A model generated the notes under the pieces. It was not told the DNA's origin and made no database searches. It saw nothing but the letters and a program-made list of their open reading frames with translations. The position numbers were made by a program, and so were the translations under genes. Shown here piece after piece: positions 1 to 37,215 of a stretch of 64,000 nucleotides of DNA. Origin of the DNA: Liolophura sinensis (Eukaryota > Mollusca > Polyplacophora > Chitonida > Chitonidae); contig NC_088304.1 in assembly GCF_032854445.1 (NCBI RefSeq), positions 23,323,704-23,387,703 of the forward strand, given 5' to 3'. How positions within the stretch are numbered: position 1 is the stretch's first letter; every line of letters begins with the position of its first letter.

Positions 1-704
1 TAATACAATGAAACGGTGGGTCAATTTTCTGTCGATTTTTTACCATATCTAACACAGTAAAATTATTGTTCTGTGGTATTGTTCGCTCAGTAAAAATATG
101 AAATGGCAGACCACAACTTGAAGGGATCTATGGGTTAGCGACTGTAAAGTCTAAAAACGCTTTAAACGGGATACTATGAAATGACTATCAGGTTTTAATC
201 ATCATTCAGTGTCACAGATTGTGTCATAGATGGCAAAGATGGCAAAACTTTAAGACTACCTGTTATTTTTTCTTTGTATGAACTGTTAAGACAGTTATTC
301 AGCAAATACACATCAAGATGTCCACAGGCGAGCAGAAAAATGCATGCAAAAAAACCAAAAAAAAAAAGAAAATCAGTATGTATGTTCAGATGAAATGTAA
401 TTCTTCAAACAGTGAGCTACCAACAGTGCCTATGTACACCTTGGAATTCCACTGTCCTTTGTATTAGCTTCTGGGCTCACCCTAAGTGCTGAACCACAGC
501 ATATAGCATAATCTTCACCCCCAAATCTCCACATTATAGAAAGGCGACACAATGCTGACAGGGTGACATAATGATTGGGCTTCAGTCTTCACTGAAAGAT
601 GGTGTGAAGTTCACTGGTGCACCTGTTTAGTTGTGACATAACAACAGAGGACAAAGTTAACATAAATGTCTGCCTCTGAATAATGCATCAACACGCAGTC
701 TCAT

Positions 705-3330
705 TCAAGTGTAGAGATCAAAGTCAATTCTCTTGGAGCTGTAAAATTGTCCGTCTGAGCCGACCTTCTTGCACAATACGCCCTTGCCAAAGTAGCCCTC
801 GTCAGCCCAGTGGAGCATCTGTGAGCTGGAGAATGGTCCATGAAGCTCACAATCTTCTCTCTCCTCCCACTTGTACATCCACATTACCTCAGATGATTCC
901 TCGGGTTTGTCTGAAAATACGAAAATCCATGTGTATTCTAACGACCTGCTCTCTCCATGACAGATCATTCAAATCTATCCACCTAATGCTCTGTTGAGAA
1001 ACACCTGCTTTTCTAATACAAGCGAAAAGTGACGTCATCCATGTTAGCCAAAGAAGGCTGCGAACACGAAAAATAACGTGACAATCATTTCCAAAGAAAC
1101 AAAGAAAAACTTTACCAATATCTGATTTAACCGATTGCCCACATAGTGAATCATAAATAGTCCCCGTACCACGTGATGAAATTTGGCCTGTGTTCACCGT
1201 CCTGCTTTGTTCATTCACAGTAACTTTACAACAACAACATGCCTATTACAACAAAGGATGTTAATGTCGTTTCCATTAGTCAATCTGGATTATCAATATG
1301 TTAAATTAGCCATCTGTATCTGACTGTGAGTTCTTCCAGCAAAGGTACTCTTATAAAATTTGGGACAGATATTAGTAATGTTTAAAGTAGAATATTACAT
1401 TTCTTTACTAACCTTTTGGACAAGTAAAGATACAGTGTATGAGTACATTGTTCATTAGATGATCTAACCATGTGAGAAAAAGAAACTCAATATCCCTGAG
1501 TTTCCTGAGGTCGCTGGCGTCATGGTGATGATGCAGAAAGTTATATCAGAAAACGCAAACAATCCATCTCAGTCTTTGTCTCTAACAATACTTTCCATAC
1601 ATGTATAATCTTTATCTAGAATGTGTACAACATGATTCTAACCAAAGTCTAAAACAATTTTATTGATGAATGCCGATTAAATAGGTCCATGAGAGGACCT
1701 ATGTGTGTCTCTCAGGCTCCAAAGGTCAAGCTTGGTAGGTGGTGGCAGTGAGGTAAAGCACAAGGTACAGAGTGACACATGTGGTGTATTAAGGAGTCTG
1801 GGAGTAGACAACAACAAAATGGCCACTGTTGCCATAGATCTTAACTCCACACAGTGTGCATAATCTTCTTTAGTATCTTAACATTGATAGTTCTGCAGTC
1901 TACATACAGCTGCCTGTGTTTTTATTTATATGACAAATTTTAAATCTTTCCAGCCAGGAGAGTTTCTGACCGACCAATGAACAATCAGATAACAATCAAC
2001 TGCTTGTGCTAAATGCAGACATGTCCAGCTTTTACACTGAATAGATTCAGATTAGGAATTGTACTACAACGCCCACTTAGGGCAGAATATAAAAGGGGAA
2101 TGTACAAAGGCAGTTTATTTGACTGAAGGATTTACCTGTCTGTCTTAAACACACACAGGACCTATTTGTAATGCATTTTTACCCCTTGGTTTGACCAGCA
2201 CGGTCACCAGTTTCTACTGAGACATAGGGATTCATATTAATTGAAGAAAGCAATTTTTTTTATGTTTTTATTCATTATTTTTTTTTCATTTACAGCCACA
2301 TAATGTACTTACCATTTGAAGATTTTTCAGTGTCAGCTTTATCAGCTGCATTACTTTCTCCTTTGCTGTCTTTAGAATCTTTGTTATCAAAGTTGTCTGC
2401 AAACATATCTAAGGCATCATCATCATTCGCACCTTCAGGTAATCTGGTTTCCTTCTTTTCTCCCTTTAAAGACTTCAGCGTAAAAACGAGTTTCTCATAC
2501 GTGGCCTCATAAATGTCCATTACACCAGCTGACACCAGGTCATCAGCCAATCCTGTCAGTTTCAGGAACATGGCTTTGTCTTCTGGGTTATCTCCCTTAG
2601 AATCTCCGGCAGCCATTTTCTGTTTTTTGGCTTTCCATCTTTGACTTGCTGTCATGGATTTTGTTCCACCTCCCAGACGCCTCAGGGCCTTGGCAATGGT
2701 TTCTCCAGGCTTTACCACCTCTATCATTTTCTCGTAAATCTGTGCCTTGTTTTCGTCTTTGATATCCCAGTAATCACTATCATTATCGTCGTCGTTGTCC
2801 ATGTCTCCAGTTCCACTTGTCTCCCCTTTGGATCTCTCCTTTACTCTCACCCAGTCTATGTTGTCCATCCAGTGATCCTTGATGTTATCCTGTAATTCCA
2901 AAGAAAACAGTTACGGTGACTCCAATTTTATTTTTTGATTTATGGGCTAGCCAACAATAAACACATCCTAAAAATAAAATAAACGCAAAATCCAAAATTC
3001 ACCTTTTTAATTTTTTTCCCAATCTTAATGCTTATTTTACAGCATTCCCATTTTTTAAAAGGCTTTCCAATCACACAAATATGTCCTTAGCGGGAAAAAT
3101 TGCTGGGACTGTTCACATTTCCCACAAATCAGATGATTTTTCAATTTCATTTTTATTCCCTCCACCCAAACTGAAAAACGATTAATACAACAATGTGAAC
3201 TTGCTTGGGCTAATGTCATCTCAGAATATGCAAATAAATGCTGTCATAACTGTTTTTGGAGATTGTTCTTATCTACAAATCACTGTCAGACTGCAACAAC
3301 TATACAACTTGGACAATAGGAAGTGGGACT

Positions 3331-3394
<64 letters not shown>

Positions 3395-5933
3395 TAATGA
3401 TTTATCTCTAACATGAAATTGATGCAAATTTTACACCTTCAAACGTTTGAACTTCAAAACACTGCACTGAAAGGCCTTGGTTCAGAAATCACAAAAAGCA
3501 GGTCCAAAATTATGTATAAATGACTTTTTTCTTTGTATGAAGGTTACTGCTAACATATTCCTTGCAGTGCATGTGCCGTTTTCTAACATTTGCTTTACAT
3601 CACTGCCACCACTTGAAAATTTTGTACAGAGATCTTGAACAACATCAAGGTCACTGGGGTCATGGTGATAAGGCAAGAAGTGATGTCAGAAAATATTAAA
3701 AAAAAACTTCTGTCTTAACTTTTCCATTTGATAATACATTATACACAATCTGATATACCCAACACCTGAAACACATTTATTGATAAATGCTGATTAAATA
3801 AATCGCACCAAAAACCAATAATGAGGCTAAGCCTAAACAAGCCGACATGCATCATAGTCTCCAGAGGTGAGGCTTGTCTAATGGTGAGGGTGTTGTAAAG
3901 TGAACGCTGGGGAGTGGCACACGAACAGAGAATGACACATGCACAAATAACCTGAATTACTACAAATATGAGAGCCATATTAATTATTTATACTTTTTAT
4001 TTGTTTCCAAACACATTTCATAATCCTCATGTACATGTACAATGCCAGTGTGAAACATTTTTCAACCTTGATTTTCTCCACACATTAGTACTTGCTATGC
4101 ATTACCTCCGTTGATCATTATATGTACAGTAAGTATGTATGCTTGGGGTTTTACGTCTTACATGCATAATTCTTCAGTCATATGACGATGGGGCGTCATC
4201 ATGTGTGTGTATATGAGGATACTGTATCTTCTTGTAGCAGGGCGATTCCATGCCACCAAAACACTGCTGCCACTGAAGTATCATGACAAAGACACGTGCA
4301 ATGACACCCCACCCAGTCACATTATACTGACACTGGCCACCCAGTCCTGTTTCTTGTCTGTAGCCTCTCAATAGTGAGCACCAAGCGAGGCAGCAGCAAG
4401 TATCATTTTTGTTAAAGTCTCTGGTATGACTCAAACCAAGCTTGATCCCAGGTCTCAAGACTTCAAGGCGGATATACTCTGACCATTAGGTGGTCCTTGA
4501 TCATTATAAGGCACTGGGATTAAAATCTGTGAGCATCTATGCCATTACTCCTTAGTGGAAGTCCTGTTGACGTATATCAGGAATTCAATCCTTATAATTC
4601 TATCTCTGTTTCTAACATTAATTGGCTCTTAGCTCAACATTACAAGTAATAATTTCCATTTTTAATAGTTAGCTACCCAAAGTGGTTGATGCGTAATATT
4701 TTTTGGTGTTATTGGTGCCTGAAGACAAGAGACCCAGGTGCCTGCAAAGCTAATTTATTCTTCCAATGTACCTTGGTTTTCTCAAAGATATACATCCCAT
4801 GCTTGTCGAAATGCCCTTCTTCCATCTCCTCTATCATGTTAAATGGTGTAATCTTCACTCCTTCATCATAGTCTATTGTTGCATCTTCCTGACCTGTAAA
4901 TACACAAATAACAATTGAATAAAGTGAACAGGAATTCTACATGCAGTCAACACTAGTTACAATGACATTGATTTCAATGAAAATATTTGACTTTAAAAAA
5001 AAAACCCAAGGAAACAAATCACCATATATGCTGAGGTCACACCCTTAAATACTCTGTAACCTGTTCATCTTGAACAATCATGGATTAAATTAGCCCCAAA
5101 GAACTCCAACTCTATTTTTTACATTTGCCTAGCGTCATTGGAGTCTCAATGCTAACAGTATTAATTTTGCACTCAACAAAGGTCCAGGTCAATTCCCCTC
5201 CCCCCCACCTTTGTTATTGAACAAGTCTCATGCAAATAAAAGACACCAACCTAAAGTCCTGCTTTCCACACCCACTATAATAGATTTATTATAGCCGTGA
5301 AGGCTTCCAAGAACTCACGGCTTCCCTACTGCTTCACTATGAAGCAGGACATGCGTGTGGGCCTACATGTAGTTGCTCAACATGGTAGCCACGGCCGAGG
5401 AGCATGTTCAATGGAAACCTTCATGGCTGTAACAAATCTATTCTAAAGCGAGTAGGGACATATGGTGGAGGTGCGGTGGGTGTGGAAAGCAGGACATTAG
5501 GTTGGTGTCTTTCATTTGCACAAGACTGTTCGATAACGAAGAGAATCGGCCGATACCTTCGTTGAGTACGAAATTAATACTGTCAGCGTCGAGACTCCAA
5601 CGACACTAGGCCAACATGAGAAAAGGAGTTGGAATCTTTCGGGGCTATTTTAATCCATGATTGCTCACGGCGAACAGATCACAGCGTATTTGAGGGTGTA
5701 ACCTCAGCATATATCGTGATCTGTTTACTGATTGTCACTAAACCTTCAATATCATCTTCAGCCAGAACATTGTACTGATCTTCCTTCACGTCTGCATCTT
5801 CCTCATCACTGTCCAGCGAATGTTTTCCTTTGAAACGCGGGGCATGATCAGCGCCTTCCGCTCCCAGCTCGGACTCGAAATCAAACTCCTCCTTCTCCTC
5901 ATCGTCAGCAAACTGAACTTTCCTCTTAGACAT
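705..5933 (-). CDS. CD2BP2: CD2BP2 (CD2 antigen cytoplasmic tail-binding protein 2 / U5 snRNP 52K), complete, 4 coding exons
   Basis: Coding exons, 5' to 3' on the minus strand: 5744-5933, 4772-4893, 2313-2889, 705-910. Splice phases are 1, 0 and 1, all sites are GT-AG, and the total is 364 aa (human about 341). The N-terminus [10 protein letters not shown] leads to the family signature [13 protein letters not shown] (residues 33-45). Exon 2 carries [16 protein letters not shown], and exon 3 begins [14 protein letters not shown] and then has an acidic and a lysine-rich linker. Exon 4 is the C-terminal GYF domain (about residues 304-364): [23 protein letters not shown], ending [10 protein letters not shown]. 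In the family, the GYF domain binds proline-rich ligands (PPGW type) and the protein is a U5 snRNP component that leaves before the active spliceosome forms. The start is the first ATG of the conserved N-terminus. The 3' UTR probably continues below 705; no clear poly(A) signal was fixed. Confidence 0.95.
1490..1800. repeat. Dispersed repeat (family R5), copy 1, in CD2BP2 intron 3
   Basis: Shares blocks in the same order with 3590-3965: a GGTCGCTGGCGTCATGGTGA-like stretch, then TTTATTGATGAATGC, GATTAAATA and GAGTGACACATG. The copies are clearly diverged. No coding potential or terminal repeats recognised; probably an old interspersed element. Confidence 0.5.
3336..3390. repeat. (TA)n microsatellite
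   Basis: About 27 uninterrupted TA units in CD2BP2 intron 2, directly visible. Expected to be length-polymorphic. Confidence 0.97.
3480..3970. repeat. Dispersed repeat (family R5), copy 2, in CD2BP2 intron 2
   Basis: Second copy of the element at 1490-1800: shared GGTCACTGGGGTCATGGTGA, TTTATTGATAAATGC, GATTAAATAAAT and AGAATGACACATG. No coding potential recognised. Confidence 0.5.
4128..4498 (-). mobile_element. tRNA-derived SINE, family C
   Basis: Starts with the GCTTGGGGTTTTACGTC tail, passes a conserved core (CAGTCATATGACGA, ATGACACCCCACCCAGTCAC, ATTATACTGACAC) and ends with a degraded tRNA-like head at the high-coordinate end. Related copies are at 38783-39032 and 49300-49535. Reverse orientation, inside CD2BP2 intron 2. 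Confidence 0.7.
5075..5663. mobile_element. Long fold-back (palindromic) MITE in CD2BP2 intron 1
   Basis: The left end CAATCATGGATTAAAT is the imperfect reverse complement of the right end ATTTTAATCCATGATTG. Complementarity continues inward: GTCCTGCTTTCCACACCC against GGGTGTGGAAAGCAGGAC, and AAAGACACCAACCTAA against TTAGGTTGGTGTCTTT. The whole ~589 bp can form one hairpin with a small central loop. No transposase, so non-autonomous. It ends about 80 bp from the 3' end of CD2BP2 exon 1. Confidence 0.85.
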
Positions 5934-6200
5934 CCCTGTTACCGATGGGGGTCTTGGCAGCAACAAACGAGGGCTGAGTCGAAAGACAAAGTTGTGCAAG
6001 TGTATGTAGTAAACAACAACAACACGCACTTGTTTTGAACAGCGGGAAGTGTAACGTGATTACGCGTGAAAGCACGAGAGGTCATGTTAGGCGGCAGATT
6101 GTTCCTGGCAACCTGACGCTGTTTTGCTGGGGAAAATGAAAGTCTGGCGCCAAACTTTGTGGCGTTTTTGTTTTGATCCAGTGTACGTGGTTGGTGATAA
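5934..6200. promoter_or_regulatory. Putative divergent promoter between CD2BP2 (minus) and SANBR (plus)
   Basis: The stretch upstream of the CD2BP2 ATG is GC-richer than its surroundings and lacks the repeats that fill neighbouring DNA. It contains CAGCGGGAAGTG (ETS-like core, about 6043-6054) and TCTGGCGCCAAAC (E2F-like TTTGGCGC on the reverse strand, about 6143-6155). SANBR lies downstream in the opposite direction with its first recognised coding exon at 7115. A shared promoter is inferred from orientation and spacing; no TSS can be seen. Confidence 0.4.
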
Positions 6201-6367
6201 TGGGTCGCAATATTTCCACAGATAAAGAGCTTGCCAAACTCATGGAAGTTTAATTTTGGCAGACGAAGGCCTGCTATTCCAGTACATGTATGTGGAGAAT
6301 TAGCAGTGGCGTTATTTGGGGTGGAGTTTTCGTTTGTAGTTTTGACACTTCGTTTCAGTCAGTTTTT

Positions 6368-6500
6368 GAGGGCCTCCGTGGCCAAGTGGTTGTCGTATTT
6401 GTTTGGCACAAAATTTCAGGGGCCTCTCACCAGGCCGTATCCAGAGTCTCTGTCTCGTTTTCTCCAAGGTAAAACGCCAGTCAAAATAAATAAAATACCG
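6368..6500 (+). mobile_element. SINE family A, internally deleted copy
   Basis: Has the tRNA-like head GGGCCTCCGTGGCCAAGTGG and the family tail GGTAAAACGCCAGTCAAAAT, but the body between them is largely missing. Confidence 0.7.
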
Positions 6501-6654
6501 GTATTCATTTTCCGCAAAGCATAATGTAGAAAAAGAAAAAAAAGTGTCGTTGTTTGTTTAGGGGGTCATTTAACAAGCATGCTTCTTAAAGTTTTATCTG
6601 TATTGTAGCCTTGATTTGTGTTTTGTAGTTCCCAGAAAAGCATCACCCTCCCTT

Positions 6655-6838
6655 TGCACCCTCCCATGCTGGCTTCCTCTGCGGTCGTACGTGGGAAGGT
6701 CTGGCAGCAACCTGCGGATGGTCGTGGGTTTCCCCCCGGGCTCTGCCCTGTTTCCACCCACTATCATGCTGGCCTCTGTCGTATAAGTGAAATATTCTTG
6801 AGTACGGCGTAAAACACCAGTCAAATAAATAAATAAAT
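6655..6838 (+). mobile_element. SINE family A, 3' part
   Basis: Carries the family core (ATGCTGGCTTCCTCTG, CAACCTGCGGATGGTCGTGG) and the 3' signature AAATATTCTTGAGTACGGCG, ending in (AAAT)n. 5'-truncated. Confidence 0.9.
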
Positions 6839-7114
6839 CTTAAATTGATTTCATTCACAGAACATTCAGAACTTTATGTGAGAAAGTATTTGTTGAGGGA
6901 TGTTAATATAATAACCAGAGTGGATTCTTTTGGTACTAGGCTATTTTATATCATGAAAGTACTGCGTGTTTGTACAACTACAACTACATGTATGTTTTTT
7001 TTATTTTTTTGTTTTAACAGGTCTATCATAATGCAAGAACACCATAGGTAAAATGATCAGAAGATGAAACTGGGTTATGTGTTACATTGTTATTGACGAG
7101 CTCATACATACTTC

Positions 7115-32395
<25,281 letters not shown>

Positions 32396-32404
<9 letters not shown>

Positions 32405-32480
32405 ATGAGTCATTGATCAGCTGACCAAGTGTATGATGAGATGACCAAGTGAATGATGAGATAACCAAGTGAACGATGAG
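32396..32480 (+). repeat. ~20-bp repeats starting in the last SANBR codons
   Basis: ACCAAGTGAATGATGAGATG-type units, 4 copies. The first ACCAAGTGA overlaps the proposed stop (AAG TGA, 32399-32404), so the array again grows from the gene's coding end. Confidence 0.75.
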
Positions 32481-33236
32481 AAAACAGAAGACAGTTACCC
32501 TGACAGTGCCTTGTTTCTCATAACAGACGATTTGATTCTATCGATTCTATCAGTATGTTCTGCCTGAAGAGACCTGGTTTTCTGAAGAGCGATACGTAAC
32601 GTAGTCAGTGTTAACAAATGAATGCTCCGAACAAATGAGTACAAATTATCATGGGTCAAAGTTGAGGTGCATGTTCTTTAATATTCATATAACTCGTATA
32701 TACAGAGGCAAGGTAGACTACCAGATTGTTAAAAAAAAAAACCTTCTGCATTTCCTACCACCACCTGTCGTTTTCTCTTCTTCATCCCAGTGTCCATCAC
32801 CTCACTGTAGATAAGCCCACCTAATAGAGCATTTCGTTAATAACTCAGCAACAGCATTGTATCATGCAAAAGCTGCCCTCTATCAGTATTCACTCACCCA
32901 CTTGTCACGTGATCTTTATTTTGGCATACCTAAAAATCTGCTTGATGCCCATCCTATAATATGTATGTAAATATCGTGATATTATCCATAAAGAACAAAA
33001 CATTTGTAAAACGTTATCTTCTAATGAAGTGACTACTGAACATAAATGTTGTGTGTTAAAAGAATGGGAGAATACCGTAGCTTAACATTTAGCTGCTATT
33101 TGTTCAAGTAGTCTCCACGCACTGTAGTCACCGTACCGTAACTACACCTTATTACACCCATCACTTTTGTCTGATGTGTGATAAAGTCGCTAATGTACAG
33201 AGATAATATAGAAGATGATTTGCCTTAGACTGTACA

Positions 33237-33385
33237 GTGGGAAGGTCTGCCAGCTACCTGCGGATGGTCGTGGGTTTCACCGGGCTCTGCCTGGTTACCT
33301 CTCACCATAATGCTGGTCGCCGTCGTGTAAGTGAAATATTCTTGAGTATGGCGTAAAAACCAATCTGATAAATAAATAAATAGAC
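33237..33385 (+). mobile_element. SINE family A, 3' part
   Basis: GGGAAGGTCTGCCAGC, CTGCGGATGGTCGTGGG, AAATATTCTTGAGTATGGCG and (AAAT)n. 5'-truncated. Confidence 0.9.
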
Positions 33386-33962
33386 TATACATCATGGGCA
33401 CCTACAAATACAAATCTGGTTAGGTCGGAACCTGTTCCCACGCACCTTGACATAGTCAACGGCTCTTTGGCTTCGCTGCAGTTACAAGTTAGTCATATTG
33501 TTTCACCGGTTACGTGTGGCCATGTGCAAGCTCTCACGCTGTCGTCGCTGTTCTGGTTTTAGTCTCTATGCTCTGCGTCTAAAATTATATTGTATTCCTG
33601 CATAAATCTGGATTTTCATAGAGTCGTAAGCATCACGAGGCAGATATTTTCAGTCACATGCTCTTGAATTCGATACTGTGTGATTATGTTCACCTCAAGT
33701 CTGTAGTGCATACTTTATTAAGACGGATACTCTGAATGGACATGGAGGCACTTTCGCTCTACTACTTCATTGGTCGAAACCTGTTACATGCATGCATTTG
33801 AAATGTACTTGAATTACTCATCAGGGATGCAGGAGTCAACCCTGTTGAGAAGGTGGGATGAACTCAGGCGTAGCCTGGATGGCTTGCACGAAGCTCTCTT
33901 AAGTAGACATTACTACATGAAAGTGTACCATGGCAATCAGCAGCGTAGTCATTACATATCAT

Positions 33963-34082
33963 GGGGCCGGTTTCTTGAAGCGCACTTAGTTAACTACCAT
34001 GACAGCCTACGTTGTAGAAATATAAAGTGCACTTAGGTAAGGGCTACAAAACACTAAGTACGCTTCATGAAACTGGTTCATG
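33963..34082. mobile_element. Short fold-back MITE (family M3)
   Basis: GGCCGGTTTCTTGAAGCGCA at the left pairs with TACGCTTCATGAAACTGGTT at the right, about 120 bp in total; the inner ACTTAG/CTAAGT also pairs. Similar fold-back design at 57917-58068. Confidence 0.7.
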
Positions 34083-35237
34083 ACAGTTACGTGCTTGTGA
34101 CTTAAGGAGGGCTTCGGGCAAGTGGAGCCCGGCCCGTCTTCCACAAAGAAATTGCAAGCTAATTGGATTTTTGTAATTACCCTGTATCTGTGATATTATG
34201 GCTGTATGATTCCTAATTCTGGTTATTTATTTATAATGAATGGATCACGGCAAAGCCAAGTTCCCAGAACTTGAATTGTAGTGCTCCATTTTAACGTTTT
34301 GCTCTCAACGGAAACGGGCCTCCGTGGCCGAGGTGGTTAGCCTGCCAGCGCGACAGCTCTTTGGATGTTCATTGACAGTCGACGTCGCTAAGCAGTTGTG
34401 TCACCTGACATGTCAATAAATGTCATCTTCACATTCCAAGCCTTGTTAACGTGGGATATTTCTCGGCGGAACTTAATTTTTATACCTGTATCCACACTGG
34501 TGTATACGATTCTATATGATTTCCTCTGTAGTCCGGATGAGAATACATTATGGCGTGTATGAAAAGAACTGTTTCTGGGTGGTAATATGCAAATTTATTA
34601 ATCCGTCCTATATATTAACCAGTCTGTATAATAGCATTAGAGTGTTGTGAAAGGAAAGATGTCAATGTTTGGATGACACGGCCACCATTGGTGTGTAATT
34701 ATGGATGGTGGAATTTTATGAAATAAATATTGCTCGTGTTTAGAAGCTGGAAGGAATTGTTTTTCTTTCCTGTATATTTGATTAGACCATGCACTGCTGA
34801 GTTACATGTCGTTCTGTTGTGGCACAAAACCATTTTGAATGTATACCTTTCCCTTGTCAATAGTTTTTGTTGAAAAGGACGAAGTATTTGCTGATAGACT
34901 TCAAACTGAAAATGCAAGAAGCCCCAAAAACTATTTTGCCATTAAGGTTGTGGTTAATATTTGTCCTGCTTATATTTAAGATATGAACAAAACCCCACAA
35001 GTATGATTTGTATACCAAGAGCCCCGAGTTAGTTCAATTCTACGTTTGATTGAAATTGTCACTCAAAATAAGGCGTTTGGTTGCCATTGGCAATGGGAAT
35101 GACTTGTCAGGGTTTTTAAATTTCTTTCCAAACAGTGTAACTGGTCGAACGAATTAAATCTCTACTTATAGGTAACGTTCTGTTGCTAATGTCCAACGGA
35201 ATGTTTGCGTTCCTTAACTTGTCCAATAAGCAAGACA

Positions 35238-35660
35238 TCATCTCTTTGTCATCTGCCTGTCGGCTGCCTGAACGTGTCCCCGATCAGTCGAACCAAAGTC
35301 CTTCAACAAGAATGTGGCCAGACCATGGCGCCGATGTGCTGGATTAACGTATTGGGCCGATAGCTCTGTAATGGTACTGGGCGCAGTACCTGACCACTGT
35401 CCCTTAATTGTTCGTCCAAGAGACAGTTGCTGAAGTACTGGATCATATGATGAAGTTCCGGCTTTTGGAGGGGTTTGTCGTGTGATGCCTGTTGGTTGTG
35501 AGCGTTTCTGTATGTTCAGGATGGAGTCTTCCCAGCCTGAGTCCCCCTGGGACTCTCTAGAATCGAGAACAAAGGATTTCATAAACACACAAGCAGACTT
35601 GAATCGAAGTTTTCGTTCACAATATACCTTTACGGATTGGCTAGTAGCTGCTCGCAATTC
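35238..35660 (-). pseudogene. GLYAT-like (GNAT) pseudogene
   Basis: One frame is open for 139 codons, but the homology to the terminal exon of the intact gene (41088-41535) is spread over all three frames. KSFVLDSRES is in the open frame, CLLDEQ and RYCAQYHYRAI lie in other frames, and NPAHRRHGLATFLLKD returns to the open one. The acyl-CoA-binding RxxGxA motif (RRHGLA) survives, but the central beta-strands and the end after it are lost. At least two frameshifts are needed, so it is a decayed copy. Flanking similarity (34700-35220 against 39970-40830) points to segmental duplication rather than retroposition. Confidence 0.75.
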
Positions 35661-36676
35661 GTGAGTGCATCATGCCGATGGTACGGCCATATGGGCATTT
35701 CCTTATCTCAGTGAAGTCAGATATATGGGGTCAGCTCCCTTTTTATACCGACTTCACGCTAACATATCGCTGAGTACGGCGTCAAACACCAATTAATGAA
35801 ATAAATAAATAAATAAATAATCTCGATGTAGAGACAAAATGGCTGAGAAATCACTCCAAAAATAGTCTGTTTATTGCAACAGAAAATCTATGGTCTGAGT
35901 GATGCTAGAATGAATTATTTGATGATAACATAACACCGCGTCATATTCAATATAATATATAGTTATATTATTGTAACGTTGGATTAATAGAATGTGTATG
36001 TTATATTCCGCACAAAAACGACTTCAAGCTGAACATTTAAAGAGCTACTTCAGTGTGAAGACCTGTATGTCTAAAAAGCAGGGAAAATGATAAGGGTCGA
36101 GATAATCTTAATTGCTTTCAAAAATTATAAAAAAATTGAATTGTATGAAAACGCTGTTGTTAGTTTCGAAGGATTATACAGAAACAAAAGTTTTCTGTCG
36201 TTTCCAGTTTACTTGGTATGACGTAAGGACTTCACATCGTACTTTCAAATGCGCATGACGTCATTCCAGCATAAATGCCTTGACGTTTCATCTTCCCGAT
36301 TCATCGTCACATAAGGAATATTAGCACGTCACATCAGGAAAATTTTACGGAAACTGCTGAAGATTTTGTTTCTGAGGACTCTTCACTAATTGGGGTTTAA
36401 TAGTGTGATTCATCGTAATAAATTTGAACCGTGCTGTGTTCCTTACGGTGTCCCTCATATAACTTTAAAGTAGCACTTTAATGAAATTAGGGGCGACAAA
36501 ACACAATTAATATTGCTTTTGGAGGCAAACGTTGTCCAGTAGGCCTATTTTTGTGTCGCAAAGAGGGACTATTGACAACACAACTCAATGTATTAACTGC
36601 GCGATGGACTATTATACCATTACGCTATATTTACAATGTATGTAAACTGTGTGTTGACTTCAACGTTTATAGGACC

Positions 36677-37038
36677 GGCCCGGATAGCACAGTTGTTAGA
36701 GCGTCCGCTTCGGGACCGGTAGATCCAGGATCAATCCTTGATCGAGTCACACCTAAGACTTTAAAAGAGGAAGTTGTAACTTCCTCGCTTGGCGTTCAGC
36801 ATGAAGGAGATAGTGCAACGACTGGTTGACCCGTATCAGTATAATGGCTCGGGCGGGGCGGCTTGCTTGCCTTCGGTAAGTCGTCTCAGTGAGGCAGCAC
36901 TAAATAAAAGAGCGGTGGAAATCCGTCCTGCAACAAGGAGGCACATTACACGTACATGCACCCTAATGATTCCTTCGTCGTCATATGACTGAAAAATTGT
37001 TGAGAACGACGTTAAACCCCAAGCACTCACTCACTCAC
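36677..37038 (+). mobile_element. tRNA-derived SINE, family B, full-length (reference copy)
   Basis: Head GGCCCGGATAGCACAGTTGT with TTAGAGCGTCCGCTTCGGGA and B-box-like GGATCAATCC. Core AGAGGAAGTTGTAACTTCCT, GCAACGACTGGTTGACCCG. 3' end TCATATGACTGAAAAATTGT, ACGTTAAACCCCAAGC and (ACTC)n. Confidence 0.9.
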
Positions 37039-37039
37039 C

Positions 37040-37215
37040 CAAACTTTTATACGACGGCGGCCAGCATTATGGTGACAGGAAATCAGACAGAGCCCGAGGG
37101 GAAACCCATGACCATCCGCAAATTGTTGGTAGATTTATCACGTAGGCCTACGGCCGAAGAGGAGCCAACATGGGCTGGATCATTACGCCGAGCTGGCACG
37201 CTAATTATCTCGGCC
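37040..37215 (-). mobile_element. SINE family A, reverse copy
   Basis: Starts TTTTATACGACGGCGGCC and continues AGCCCGAGGGGAAACCCATG, CCTACGGCCGAAGAGGAGCC. It sits directly after the (ACTC)n tail of the family B SINE, so two elements are joined tail to tail. Confidence 0.8.

Larger units (their letters stand above)
32405..35237. other. Intergenic region between SANBR and the GLYAT pseudogene
   Basis: Contains SANBR 3' flank, a family A SINE (33237-33385), a fold-back element (33963-34082) and a SINE head (about 34316-34370). An open frame at 33770-34036 (88 aa) matches no family I know. The segment from about 34690 resembles the flank of the intact GLYAT-like gene at about 39970. No convincing gene. 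Confidence 0.6.

Noticed and set aside
6200-6255. ATG at 6200 (MGRNISTDKELAKLMEV) as SANBR start
   Set aside because: Short frame ending in TAA with no splice path to 7115; the 7115 ATG follows an in-frame stop and begins the conserved region.
32791-32824. Alternative SANBR terminal exon (SVHHLTVDKPT)
   Set aside because: Good pyrimidine tract and correct phase, but the 32374-32404 exon gives RSRPRFQITK, closer to the family's RSKSRF-type C-terminus as I recall it. Kept only as an alternative.
33770-34036. 88-codon ORF in the SANBR downstream spacer
   Set aside because: No recognised homology, no splice context, and its end overlaps a fold-back element.
35238-35657. Intact second GNAT protein of 139 aa
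   Set aside because: Homology is spread over three frames and core strands are missing; better called a pseudogene.
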